DNA of 64,000 nucleotides from Methanospirillum lacunae (GTDB taxonomy: Archaea > Halobacteriota > Methanomicrobia > Methanomicrobiales > Methanospirillaceae), in contig NZ_QGMY01000002.1 in NCBI RefSeq assembly GCF_003173355.1, positions 372,001 to 436,000 on the forward strand, read 5' to 3'. Below are positions 17,728-26,650 of this stretch, one piece after another. Position 1 is the first letter of the stretch. Every line of letters begins with the position of its first letter. Position numbers and translations under genes: made by a program. The notes below the pieces were generated by a model. The model made no database searches and was not told the DNA's origin. It was given only the letters and a program-made list of their open reading frames with translations.

Positions 17728-19235
17728 TCATCGGATCACGCCCGCTCAAATTCCAGGTAACCCTTGATCATGATCAGTGCATGCTCTGTGGCCGGTGTGT
17801 TGATAACTGTTCTTACAATGTCTTCCGGATGGAAGATGGAAGAATAAAAGTCAACTCCCGGAATTGCGTTGCCTGTCACCGCTGTCTATCCCAGTGTCCC
17901 CGTGATGCAATCATGATCACAGAACGGCCATGTGATTATCGAAGTCACCCGGTATGGACTGACCGTGTTCGTGAAAATGTCTATAAGCAGGCTGAATCAG
18001 GAAAAATTCTCTCCGGTGGAATGGGTAACACCGGGGATTATCCTATTATATTTGATAGGATAGTTCTGGATGCCTGCCAGGTTACCAACCCAAGCATTGA
18101 CCCTCTTCGCGAACCGATGGAACTCCGGACATATATTGGTAAAAAGCCACGAAAGCTCGATATTACCTATGGTCCGGGCAATGATGTCGAGTTGAAAACT
18201 AAGCTTGTGCCAAACCTCAAACTCGAAACCCCGATCATGATCGGGCATATGAGTTATGGAGCAATCTCTCTGAATGCCCAGATGGCAATGGCTAAAGCGG
18301 TTTCACGAATCGGATCATTTATGGGAACCGGTGAAGGAGGACTCCATGAGGGACTCTACCCGTATCAGAACCATATGATTGTTCAGATTGCATCTGGTCG
18401 GTTTGGTGTTGATGTTAATTACCTGAACCGGGGAGCAGCCATTGAGATCAAGATCGGACAGGGAGCAAAACCCGGTATCGGTGGACACCTTCCCGGTGAG
18501 AAAGTCTGTGCAGATGTCTCATGCACCAGGATGATTCCTGAAGGCAGTGATGCAATCAGTCCGGCTCCTCATCATGATATCTACTCAATCGAGGATCTCA
18601 AGCAGCTTGTTCTCAGTCTGAAAGAAGCAACAGAACATCAGAAACCTGTATTCGTAAAAATTGCAGCAGTTCATAACGTCGCAGCAATTGCAGCCGGTAT
18701 TGCAAGGTCAGGTGCTGATGCTGTGGTTATCGATGGATTCAGGGGTGGAACCGGTGCAGCACCGGCTGTCTTCAGAGACCATGTAGGTATTCCGATTGAA
18801 GCAGCAGTGGCAGCAGTAGATACCAAACTCCGTCAGCAGGGAATCAGGAACGAAGTTTCAATCATCGCTTCCGGTGGTATCAGACACAGTGCTGATGTCA
18901 CCAAGGCGATATGTCTCGGTGCAGATGCAGTATATATTGGAACGGCTGCACTGGTTGCGATGGGATGCAGGGTCTGTGGAACCTGTTACCGGAACCTCTG
19001 TGCCTGGGGAATTGCAACGCAGCAGCCTGATCTTGTTGCCCGTCTCAACACTGATGAAGCATCGAGAAATGTTGAAAACCTGATTCATGCATGGACACTT
19101 GAACTGGCAGAACTGATGGGAGCAGCCGGAATCAACAGCATTGAGTCACTTCGTGGAAACCGTGACCGGCTCAGGGGATACATGCTTGATGAGTCGATGC
19201 TGAATGTTCTTGACATTAAACCGGTGGGGGCCTGA
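17724..19235 (+). CDS. Glutamate synthase, FMN/iron-sulfur synthase subunit
   Basis: This is the catalytic centre that makes glutamate from 2-oxoglutarate and ammonia on FMN. The N-terminus holds a two-cluster ferredoxin domain: Cys19, 22, 25, 29 and Cys48, 51, 54, 58. The FMN-binding barrel follows with IMIGHMSYGAISLNAQMAMA, GEGGLHEGLYPY and VVIDGFRGGTGAAP. The cysteines in MGCRVCGTCYRNLCAWGI (around 415-430) bind the 3Fe-4S cluster. This is the archaeal-type stand-alone form. It lies between the amidotransferase and GXGXG genes, which it needs for a complete enzyme. Confidence 0.94.
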   Translation: MIIGSRPLKFQVTLDHDQCMLCGRCVDNCSYNVFRMEDGRIKVNSRNCVACHRCLSQCPRDAIMITERPCDYRSHPVWTDRVRENVYKQAESGKILSGGMGNTGDYPIIFDRIVLDACQVTNPSIDPLREPMELRTYIGKKPRKLDITYGPGNDVELKTKLVPNLKLETPIMIGHMSYGAISLNAQMAMAKAVSRIGSFMGTGEGGLHEGLYPYQNHMIVQIASGRFGVDVNYLNRGAAIEIKIGQGAKPGIGGHLPGEKVCADVSCTRMIPEGSDAISPAPHHDIYSIEDLKQLVLSLKEATEHQKPVFVKIAAVHNVAAIAAGIARSGADAVVIDGFRGGTGAAPAVFRDHVGIPIEAAVAAVDTKLRQQGIRNEVSIIASGGIRHSADVTKAICLGADAVYIGTAALVAMGCRVCGTCYRNLCAWGIATQQPDLVARLNTDEASRNVENLIHAWTLELAELMGAAGINSIESLRGNRDRLRGYMLDESMLNVLDIKPVGA

Positions 19236-19236
19236 G

Positions 19237-19983
19237 ATGTCTGTTGTTGAGATCGATGCAAAGGGCATGCATTACACCCCTTTGAATAAACTGATCAGGC
19301 AGGCTGTCGCAGATGGTGTAGACGAGATAGTGCTGAAGAATGTGATGGGCCAGCGGTTCATCGGTGACGGACTTACCGGGAATGTCAAGATAACAGTTGA
19401 AGGCGTTCCCGGTGGCGACCTGGGCATGTTCATGAAAGGGCCCACTGTCATCGTGAAAGGCAATGCAGATCATGCTCCCGGTAACACGATGGATGAAGGT
19501 CTTATCGTCATTCACGGAAGCAGTGGTGATGCGACAGCACACAGTATGCGAGGAGGCCGTGTTTATGTCAGAGATGACATCGGATACCGTGGTGGAATCC
19601 ATATGAAACAGTATATGGAGAAAAGACCGGTCCTTGTTATCGGTGGTAATGCACGGGCCTTCCTTGGTGAATTCATGGCAGGAGGACTTATCGTCCTGCT
19701 CAGACTTGGCGAAAAAGAACCTAAACCATTTGCCGAGATGAGCCTAGCAAGTGGTATCCACGGCGGGGCAATCTACATCAGGGGACCGGTAGAGAAGTGG
19801 ACACTTGGGATCGGTGCATCTGCACGTGAAGCAACAACAGAGGATCTTTCTGTAATTGAACCGTTTGTCAAAGAGTTTTCTGAGCACTTCGGTTATAATC
19901 CTGCAGATATTTTATCATCTTCCTTTACAAGGATAGCACCGGTTAGTGCCAGACCATTCGCTAGTAAGTATATCTGGGAGTGA
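19237..19983 (+). CDS. Glutamate synthase, GXGXG structural domain subunit
   Basis: This is the right-handed beta-helix domain that forms the C-terminal part of bacterial GltB, encoded separately here (248 residues). The repeating glycine pattern is clear: GDGLTGNVKITVEGVPGGDL, then VIVKGNADHAPGNTMDEGLI, MRGGRVYVRDDIGYRGG and FMAGGLIVLL. The domain links amidotransferase and synthase in space. ATG 19237 was taken as the start: it lies one base after the preceding stop codon, and the earlier in-frame start would reach 30 bases into that gene. Confidence 0.92.
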   Translation: MSVVEIDAKGMHYTPLNKLIRQAVADGVDEIVLKNVMGQRFIGDGLTGNVKITVEGVPGGDLGMFMKGPTVIVKGNADHAPGNTMDEGLIVIHGSSGDATAHSMRGGRVYVRDDIGYRGGIHMKQYMEKRPVLVIGGNARAFLGEFMAGGLIVLLRLGEKEPKPFAEMSLASGIHGGAIYIRGPVEKWTLGIGASAREATTEDLSVIEPFVKEFSEHFGYNPADILSSSFTRIAPVSARPFASKYIWE

Positions 19984-19987
19984 GCAG

Positions 19988-21004
19988 ATGGCTGATACAA
20001 AGAGTTACAAGGATCTGAGCAAGGAGGTCTGGGACGCAGGTACTTGCAGCGGATGTGGAGCATGTGTGGCTGTATGTCCTGCTGATGCACTGTTTTTCAT
20101 TGAAGAGCCCGGAATTAATCATCCCTCCTCATCAGGGTACTGTAAGATGGCAATTGATTCTGTCCCCTGTGGGGCATGCTATGATGCTTGTCCCCGGACA
20201 CGTGAACAGAAAAAAGAAACCCTCGGTTCATACAAAAGCCTGCTCAAGGCCAAGGCAACAGGCCCTGTTCCTCACCAGCAGAACGGAGGTGCTGTAACAG
20301 CAATTCTGATGGCAGCACTGGAGAAGGGTTTGATTGATGGTGTTGTCACACTTACAGAGGACCGGTGGAGTCACCGCCCACGTTCGATCCTGATAACAAA
20401 TGAAGGTGAACTGGTTGAACATGCGGGCTCACGATATAACTGGTCTGTGCCGGTTCTCCGATCACTTAAGGCAGCAGTTGTTGACAGGAAACTGAAACAT
20501 ATCGCCGTCGTGGGAACACCCTGTGTCGTGCAGGCAGCACGAGGCATGAAAAATTCTAAAAATGATCTTCTGGTTCCGTATGGAAGATCCATTCGTCTGA
20601 TTATCGGGCTCTTTTGCACAGAGAGTTTTGATTATCATACCCTGATGGAAGACATTCTGAAACGTTCAGGTCTTGCACCTCATCAGATTGCCAAGATGGA
20701 TGTCAAGGGAAAACTGGAGCTTACTCTTACAGACGGTTCATCCAGCACACTCTCACTTGATGAGGTAGCAAAAGCAGTACGGCAGGGATGCCATACATGT
20801 GGAGATTTTTCTGCCCTTGATGCAGACATTTCTGCAGGTTCAGTAGGAACTCCTGCTGGATACACTACGCTGGTGGTTAGGACTGAAGATGGTGAGGGAT
20901 TTGTTGAGAACGCTGTATCGACTGGCAAACTAACTACCGAACATGAAGTCGATACCGGAATAATTGAAAAACTTGCAGCTTCAAAACAGAAGCGATTGAA
21001 CTAA
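19988..21004 (+). CDS. FrhB-type F420-binding iron-sulfur flavoprotein of glutamate synthase
   Basis: This is a homologue of the F420-binding beta subunit of F420-reducing hydrogenase (FrhB/FpoF/FdhB family), 338 residues from ATG 19988. The N-terminal cluster Cys20, 23, 26, 30 (CSGCGACVAVCPADAL) and CGACYDACPR bind iron-sulfur centres. NGGAVTAILMAALEKGLIDG, VVGTPCVVQAARG and GLFCTESFDY mark the FrhB domains. The end shows CHTCGDFSALDADIS. It lies four bases after the GXGXG gene and no NADPH-type GltD gene is nearby. The likely role is to feed electrons from F420H2 into glutamate synthesis; this is an inference from family and position. Confidence 0.85.
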   Translation: MADTKSYKDLSKEVWDAGTCSGCGACVAVCPADALFFIEEPGINHPSSSGYCKMAIDSVPCGACYDACPRTREQKKETLGSYKSLLKAKATGPVPHQQNGGAVTAILMAALEKGLIDGVVTLTEDRWSHRPRSILITNEGELVEHAGSRYNWSVPVLRSLKAAVVDRKLKHIAVVGTPCVVQAARGMKNSKNDLLVPYGRSIRLIIGLFCTESFDYHTLMEDILKRSGLAPHQIAKMDVKGKLELTLTDGSSSTLSLDEVAKAVRQGCHTCGDFSALDADISAGSVGTPAGYTTLVVRTEDGEGFVENAVSTGKLTTEHEVDTGIIEKLAASKQKRLN

Positions 21005-21100
21005 TCTCTTTTTATACATCTTTTGATTTGATTGCGAAACGATCATGAATATATAGAACTATTAAGAGATAGATAGTAGGATACCAATATCTGATAGCCA

Positions 21101-22114
21101 ATGGACGATAGCAGTTCTGAAGATATCCCCCCTCACAGTCGGCTCAGTGCTGGCTGCACACTCTGTTTTGAGGGGGCTAAACTGGTTCTTTTTGTTACCG
21201 GCCTCTGCCAGAGAACATGCTGGTACTGTCCGTTATCCGGGCAGCGAAAAAACAAGGACGTCATTTTTGCAAATGAGCATGCGATCACTTCTCCTGATGA
21301 GATGATTGCAGTTGCTCATAAGATGACCGCACTAGGCACCGGGATTACCGGAGGCGAGCCGTTTCAGGTTATTGATCGACTGGTCACCTATGCAACAGCG
21401 TTAAAAAATGAGTTCGGGCCTTCCCATCAGATTCATCTTTATACAGGAATTGCCCCATCTCGTGATCAACTGATGCAAATCCGGGGCCTGGTTGATGAAA
21501 TAAGGCACCACCCTCCCCATGAAACCTGGTCCTCTATTAAAAACAGCGATTTTCATGAATCCATCAAAACTGCCAGGGAACTGGGATTTGATGTAGGGGT
21601 AGAAGTTCCATCCCTGCCTGGAATTGAGGCATTTCTTGCAATAATCGATGACCTTGATTTTTTGAACATCAATGAATTAGAATGGGGAGAGTCGAATGCC
21701 TCTGAAATGCGGGGTCGGGGTTTTGAACTCCGGGGCGATGTATCAAACGCTGTCAGAGGTGGAAAAGAAGCAGTCGCACCGATCCTCTTTCATTCAAAAG
21801 TTCACTGGTGCTCATCTGATTTCAAAGACCGGGTGCAGCTCCGGATGCGTCTGAAGCGGATAGCATCTAACACGGCACGGGAATTTGATGAGATCACCCC
21901 TGACGGCACAATCGTGTACGGCGTTTGTGAATGTGACGGCGGGACGTCACCGGTTCCTGATGATCTGGATACAGATCTGTATTCCCGGTTTGATGATCGG
22001 ATAGAGATGGCCTGGTGGGCTCTTGAATCACTAGTTGAAGTTATGCCTGGCAAAAAATATGTTATAGAACGATACCCTGATAACGGGCTGGTTGTTGAGG
22101 TGACTCCTCTATGA
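21101..22114 (+). CDS. Radical SAM protein, archaeal, upstream of cis-prenyltransferase
   Basis: The radical SAM cluster motif is Cys36, Cys40, Cys43 (CQRTCWYC), preceded by another pair Cys19/Cys22 (CTLCFEG). GITGGEPF near residue 85 is the GGE motif that binds the SAM amino group. The C-terminal part has HWCSSDFKDRVQLRMRLKR and VYGVCECDGG, with further cysteines that could hold an auxiliary cluster. The substrate is not recognisable. The stop codon overlaps the start of the cis-prenyltransferase gene (ATGA), so the two are co-translated. A link to lipid-carrier chemistry is possible but unproven. Confidence 0.75.
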   Translation: MDDSSSEDIPPHSRLSAGCTLCFEGAKLVLFVTGLCQRTCWYCPLSGQRKNKDVIFANEHAITSPDEMIAVAHKMTALGTGITGGEPFQVIDRLVTYATALKNEFGPSHQIHLYTGIAPSRDQLMQIRGLVDEIRHHPPHETWSSIKNSDFHESIKTARELGFDVGVEVPSLPGIEAFLAIIDDLDFLNINELEWGESNASEMRGRGFELRGDVSNAVRGGKEAVAPILFHSKVHWCSSDFKDRVQLRMRLKRIASNTAREFDEITPDGTIVYGVCECDGGTSPVPDDLDTDLYSRFDDRIEMAWWALESLVEVMPGKKYVIERYPDNGLVVEVTPL

Positions 22115-22887
22115 TACGGTCTCTCATTGAACCTCTCTATGAGTACTTCATCACTCGTCAGTGTCAGCATATTCCTACGCACATAGCAATCATCCAGGAT
22201 GGTAACCGTCGTTTTGCCAAAAAGAAAGGACTGACTACATCCTATGGTCACCGGGTTGGGGCAGACCGGACTGAAGAGGTTCTTGACTGGGCACAACAAC
22301 TTGGAATCCGGTATATCACGCTGTACATATTTTCAACTGAAAATTTCAATAGGACTGATTCAGAAGTCTCTGATCTTTTTACCCTGTTCAAGGAAAAACT
22401 GGCAAGCATCATCGATGATGAACGGGTTCACCGATATGGGATCAGAATCCAGATGATCGGTGATCGGGAATTGCTTCCAGAAGATCTCAGAGATGCAGTT
22501 GAGCGTGCAGAAGCAGCAACAGCTCACTATGATAATTTTTATCTGAACATGGCCCTGGCGTATGGTGGCAGAAATGAGATTCTGCAGGCTACAAAGAATA
22601 TATTAGGCGATGTCAGGGATAGTAAAATAAAAACAAGTGATATATCTGAAGATCTTCTTGAAGAATATCTGTACGGTAAGAATATAACAATTCCACCAGT
22701 GGACCTGATTGTCAGAACCGGTAACGAGTGCAGGATGTCAAATTTCCTTCCATGGCTTGCAAATGGTCATGAATCGGCAGTTTATTTCTGTGCTCCGTAC
22801 TGGCCGATGTTTAGAAAACTCGATATGCTCAGAGCTATCCGGGTTTATTCACAGCGAAAGGCAATGCTCAAACAAGTAGAAGCATAA
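22111..22887 (+). CDS. uppS: Cis-prenyltransferase, catalytic subunit (UppS family)
   Basis: This enzyme adds isopentenyl units in cis to an allylic diphosphate, making the long polyprenol carrier for glycans. The catalytic block is IAIIQDGNRRFAKKKGL, with Asp30 and the diphosphate-binding GNRR. Also present are YITLYIFSTENFNR, QMIGDRELLP, YGGRNEI and DLIVRTGNECRMSNFLPW. At 258 residues it is full length. The C-terminus (YSQRKAMLKQVEA) lacks the RxG motif that homodimeric enzymes use in the active site. A second family member that has RxG but lacks the DGNR motif lies at 23720-24346, so this may be the catalytic half of a heteromer. Confidence 0.92.
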   Translation: MIRSLIEPLYEYFITRQCQHIPTHIAIIQDGNRRFAKKKGLTTSYGHRVGADRTEEVLDWAQQLGIRYITLYIFSTENFNRTDSEVSDLFTLFKEKLASIIDDERVHRYGIRIQMIGDRELLPEDLRDAVERAEAATAHYDNFYLNMALAYGGRNEILQATKNILGDVRDSKIKTSDISEDLLEEYLYGKNITIPPVDLIVRTGNECRMSNFLPWLANGHESAVYFCAPYWPMFRKLDMLRAIRVYSQRKAMLKQVEA

Positions 22888-23335
22888 TGATATTTTTTTA
22901 AAATTTCGATTTAAGATATTATCACCTGATTTTTCTTTCTTATCTGAACCAGGGTAAATGTAATGATTATTTAAGAAGTTTAATACTGACTCGGATTCTA
23001 CCCATCCGATATCAAGTTGGTTTACGATCTGATTGATCTTTATAATCTGGTTTTCGAATTCGGCAAATTTGTCAGGACAATAAGATTCTGTCAATAAAGC
23101 AATAATTGTGAGTGGATTTCTGATTCCATTATGAAGTATGGCGAGTTCAGCAAAATTACGCTTGATTTGAGTTAATGCTATAGTTTTCTCTACCTCAAGT
23201 TGCTTTTCCCTGGTGATATCTTTCCCTGGGTTATGACTCCAATAGGGCATCCGTTTGATCATTTATCGTTGTAGCATTCCAGATAACAGGGATTAAAACT
23301 CCGTTTGGACGGATAATTGGCATCTCTTTTTCTTA
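22849..23335 (-). pseudogene. PAS/sensor histidine kinase fragment
   Basis: The minus strand preserves the C-terminal part of a PAS-containing sensor kinase of the type common in Methanospirillum. A PAS tail (EMPIIRPNGVLIPVIWNATT) lies in one frame. After a frameshift near 23240 comes GKDITREKQLEVEKTIALTQ, with the kinase-box-like ILHNGIRNPLTIIALLTESY and a C-terminal LDIGWVESESVLNFLNNHY. The rest of the sensor is absent and the 3' end runs 39 bases into uppS antisense. No ATP-binding domain follows; some methanogen proteins of this group also lack it. Not functional as it stands. Confidence 0.6.
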
Positions 23336-23719
23336 TATTCTCCCATGAACCATATCAATATTAAAAAGGAATTATTTGGTGATGCTGGGTACCTTAATGG
23401 GTTAATTGTCAAAACAACCTGTGATTTGATAAACCATCCAAAAGTCCGACATAGCCGAGGGTTACAGAAATTGATGCCCAAATAATTAGGATGTATCCCT
23501 AATGTACGGCTTCTGAAGTGAAACGATAAAGGGATAATTTTAACCACTTGAAATATCTATTATCACTTCTAGGTATCACATGATTTCACATTATAAATCG
23601 ATTTTTGACTTGTCTCCAGGATTTAAAGTAATAGGCAGAAAATAGGTGACGGTTCAAGAAATTTTGTCGTTTTGTATTAAATTTCCTATAAATAGCATCT
23701 CATGTTTGAGTGCCGATTA
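23336..23719. other. Gap between kinase fragment and second cis-prenyltransferase
   Basis: No intact gene. A plus-strand frame of 46 codons at about 23345-23485 (MNHINIKKELFGDAGYLNGL...) is open but unrecognised. The remainder is AT-rich and shows no supported feature. Confidence 0.3.
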
Positions 23720-24346
23720 TTATGCGCCAAACCGTCGTATACGAGACTGGAAATCACGAAAAGACCTTAAGATATCTACTTTTCTGAGTTCTCGCCAGTT
23801 CAGGTCCAGGAAAAATAATTCTGAGTACACTGATTGCCAGATCAGAAAGTCAACCAGGTGCGAACCCCCAGTCTTTATAACAAAGTCCGGCTGATGCTGA
23901 AAAGTCAGGTACTCTTCAAGCTTCTTCTCATCAATATCCTGTGGATCGGTGTGTTCATCTGCCATCTTCCTGATGGCATCAATGATCTCTTCACGTCCTG
24001 ATTTCCCTACTGCCACTGCAATAGGTATTCCTGATCCTGAATCCTCGGTAGTTTTTCCATAATGCAGGATCAGATGTGCCTTACTTGAAATGGTTCTTAT
24101 TACATTGAGATAAGGTGGATTGGGTTCAGGATCCCTGGTACTGATATGAATTGTAATACTTATAATTCCAGAATCATTTCCATAATGTCTAACAACATCT
24201 GATGATATTGAAAGACACCAATCTACCACCTGATTTATCTTTCCCGGGTCGTCCCGCATCTCCTCATCAGAGATCATAAAGCAGAGGTACCGGGGAATAC
24301 GCTCCAGGTTTCGCGCGATCCACCATTCATAAAACCTGTATAACAT
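23720..24346 (-). CDS. Cis-prenyltransferase homologue lacking catalytic motif (NgBR-like subunit)
   Basis: The C-terminal half is clearly UppS family: DEKKLEEYLTFQ, PDFVIKTGGSHLVDFLIW, YSELFFLDLNW and the ending FRDFQSRIRRFGA. The N-terminal catalytic block is gone: where HxxxIMDGNRR is expected there is PRYLCFMISDEEM, with no Asp-Gly-Asn-Arg. The final R-F-G gives the RxG motif that the catalytic paralogue at 22111-22887 lacks. This is the division seen between NgBR/Nus1 and DHDDS in eukaryotes, and to my memory in a Methanosarcina two-subunit enzyme. ATG 24346 (MLYRFYEWW) aligns best with the paralogue start; an upstream ATG at 24373 is possible. Confidence 0.8.
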   Translation of the reverse strand: MLYRFYEWWIARNLERIPRYLCFMISDEEMRDDPGKINQVVDWCLSISSDVVRHYGNDSGIISITIHISTRDPEPNPPYLNVIRTISSKAHLILHYGKTTEDSGSGIPIAVAVGKSGREEIIDAIRKMADEHTDPQDIDEKKLEEYLTFQHQPDFVIKTGGSHLVDFLIWQSVYSELFFLDLNWRELRKVDILRSFRDFQSRIRRFGA

Positions 24347-24553
24347 GGGCGTATTCTCCAAATATGGGGGCAATATTATCTGATGCGAACCAAATAGCCG
24401 GAATTTGAATCATTCATCCCGCAGGTTGGTTCTTGGACCAGCCTTATTAGTTTTTTTCATGAAGTATAAAAGGATTCGATCAACCTCTTTCTTTTTTCTT
24501 TCCTTTGATCTGGCACAGTTAATATAATTGCAGGTCAACTGATAAACAGAGCG

Positions 24554-25261
24554 ATGTACAAATACCTTACCGGTATCGATAATATTGACCAGCGGACAGG
24601 TGGTTTAAACCCGGGTACAAATCTCCTCATCCTCGCTCCAGCATTTACGAATGGTGAGCAAGTCGCAACGTACCTTGCAAAACCCAGGAAGGGGGAGTAT
24701 ATGATAGTCCTGACTACCGAGAATCAGGCAACAGATTTGCTTGATTTTTTCAAAGGAAATAATATAGATACAAATTATATTGGAATTATAGATGCAATCA
24801 GTAAAAGTAGTTCAGGTCCGGGGCAGGATAGTCAGAAAGTAAAATATGTGGGTAGTCCGAATGACCTTACCGGGATGGATATCAGATTCTCTCAGCTTAC
24901 TGAAGAAATTATGAAAGGAGAGTTCACTGAAGATCTAAACCAACTCTTTCCTACTCCAATCAGATATTGTGTTCTCTCACTTACATCCCTTCTGATGTTC
25001 CGTAAAGTAGATGTTATCTACCAGTTTCTTCACATCATCACTTCAAAACTAAAGAAGATGGGTTCTATTGGGGTATTTCTGATAAATAGTGAGTCATTTG
25101 ATCAGAAGACCATAGCTATCGTAAAACAACTGATGAATATGGTTGTTGAGATAAAGAGTGACGACAACGGTACATCAATGCGAATTCAGGGAACGATGGG
25201 AGTTGCAATGAACTGGAAACAGTTCCAGGTGGAGAATGGGTCAGTCATCTTCACGTCCTGA
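24554..25261 (+). CDS. KaiC/RadA-like ATPase homologue without P-loop
   Basis: This is a 235-residue protein of the archaeal KaiC-like/Rad55-type RecA-fold group. The N-terminus YLTGIDNIDQRTGGLNPGTN matches the KaiC start (G-x-x-x-L-D-x-x-x-G-G-x-x-x-G). The expected Walker A sequence GxxGxGKT is replaced by LAPAFTNGEQVATYL, with no Lys-Ser/Thr. YCVLSLTSLLMF occupies the Walker B position but has lost the Asp. ATP hydrolysis is therefore unlikely; a structural or regulatory role is more plausible. It ends 49 bases before dphB in the same direction. Confidence 0.7.
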   Translation: MYKYLTGIDNIDQRTGGLNPGTNLLILAPAFTNGEQVATYLAKPRKGEYMIVLTTENQATDLLDFFKGNNIDTNYIGIIDAISKSSSGPGQDSQKVKYVGSPNDLTGMDIRFSQLTEEIMKGEFTEDLNQLFPTPIRYCVLSLTSLLMFRKVDVIYQFLHIITSKLKKMGSIGVFLINSESFDQKTIAIVKQLMNMVVEIKSDDNGTSMRIQGTMGVAMNWKQFQVENGSVIFTS

Positions 25262-25310
25262 TTTTAAACAATTAACGTTAATCTGACCCGAAATTATAAC
25301 TGAAGATACT

Positions 25311-26060
25311 ATGTTGACATTTGTAGGCCTTGGCCTCTACGATCTTGATGATGTTTCGCTTAAAGGTATGCATGCCATAGAAGAGGCTGACCATGTTTAC
25401 CTTGAATCATACACGTCACGTCTGATGGGAACAGACCTGGCAGCAATGGAGAAACGGTACGGAAAACCGGTCCATATCCTAAAACGTGAGGATGTTGAGC
25501 AGCATCCTGAATCGGTTCTAGCCGCTGCAAAGACTGGCAATGTTGTATTTCTGACTGGGGGGGATCCCATGGTCTCAACAACTCATTCTGATATCAGGAT
25601 ACGAGCTGCAGAGCAGGGTATTTCAACCCGGATTGTCCATGGAGCATCCATTGCAAGTGCAGTATGTGGTCTTTGTGGACTGCAGAATTACCGGTTCGGT
25701 AAATCCTGTTCCGTTCCGTATCCTGCAAAGAACTGGTTTCCAAAAACTCCGTTTGAAACAATAAAGGCAAATCAGAAAGCAGATCTTCATACCATCGTCT
25801 TTCTGGATATCCAGGAAAATAGATACATGAGTATCAGTGAAGCTGTTGAGATTCTTGAGAAACTCTCTGCTGAAGATGGCACTCGAATTCACTTGTACGT
25901 GGGAATAGCACGGGCTGGATCGCCTGAACCTGTTGTGATTGCAGGATCTGCAGAAAAGATGGTAAAAGCAGACTTCGGATCTCCACTTCATATTCTGGTT
26001 ATCCCGGCTCAGTTACATCCAGTTGAAGAAGAGTATCTTAGAACCTTTGCGGATCTGTGA
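25311..26060 (+). CDS. dphB: Diphthine synthase
   Basis: This S-adenosylmethionine-dependent methyltransferase builds diphthamide on the conserved histidine of elongation factor 2. It belongs to the tetrapyrrole-methylase fold: [20 protein letters not shown] at the start, [31 protein letters not shown] (SAM loop), [20 protein letters not shown] and [10 protein letters not shown]. At 249 residues it is normal length. It overlaps the next gene (DUF357) by four bases. Confidence 0.94.
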   Translation: MLTFVGLGLYDLDDVSLKGMHAIEEADHVYLESYTSRLMGTDLAAMEKRYGKPVHILKREDVEQHPESVLAAAKTGNVVFLTGGDPMVSTTHSDIRIRAAEQGISTRIVHGASIASAVCGLCGLQNYRFGKSCSVPYPAKNWFPKTPFETIKANQKADLHTIVFLDIQENRYMSISEAVEILEKLSAEDGTRIHLYVGIARAGSPEPVVIAGSAEKMVKADFGSPLHILVIPAQLHPVEEEYLRTFADL

Positions 26061-26650
26061 AAGTTATGAATCCAGGATCGTTAGAGCAGTACAGATCTGA
26101 TCTATCTCTGGCATATTCCAATGCAGGATCATTTCAACTACCAAAAACCCCGCTTGGTGCTGTTACTGCTGGCATCAGAGAGATGATATCTTCCTATCTC
26201 ACTGATTCAGAGGTCTTTTATCAACGGGAGGACCTCGTAAATGAATACGCTGCCCTTCTCTATGCACATGGCTGGTTTGATGCGGCTATCTATCTCGGTT
26301 ATCTCACTGGCCTGACTCCGCCAATCTATCTTCCTGAAGATAAATCCATCCCTTGTGATCAACATGAACGGCTTTTAGAAAAACGTAACCGGTATGAATT
26401 GATGTTACATGATGCACTTGGATCTATAGAAATTGCACCTCCATCCGGTTCACCGCTCTATACTGCGGCAGTTTATATCAGAAAAAAAGGTGAAGATGTA
26501 TTTTTGAATAATCCTGTGACTGGATATATGCAGGAATTAGGACTGATTAGTTATGGCTATGGGTGGATAGATGCCGGACTCCGTGCAGGGTTATTCAACA
26601 TTGTGGCAAATCCCCATCTTTTTACAACTGAAACTGATCCTGATCTGTGA
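26057..26650 (+). CDS. DUF357-containing protein
   Basis: This is a conserved archaeal protein with the DUF357 helical domain ([20 protein letters not shown] and the later [16 protein letters not shown]). A preceding half contains [20 protein letters not shown], echoed at the end by [20 protein letters not shown], so it may have arisen by duplication. The function is unknown. A GTG start at 26057 couples it to dphB; an ATG at 26066 is the alternative. It ends exactly where the convergent hisE ends, with no spacer. Confidence 0.75.
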   Translation: MKVMNPGSLEQYRSDLSLAYSNAGSFQLPKTPLGAVTAGIREMISSYLTDSEVFYQREDLVNEYAALLYAHGWFDAAIYLGYLTGLTPPIYLPEDKSIPCDQHERLLEKRNRYELMLHDALGSIEIAPPSGSPLYTAAVYIRKKGEDVFLNNPVTGYMQELGLISYGYGWIDAGLRAGLFNIVANPHLFTTETDPDL

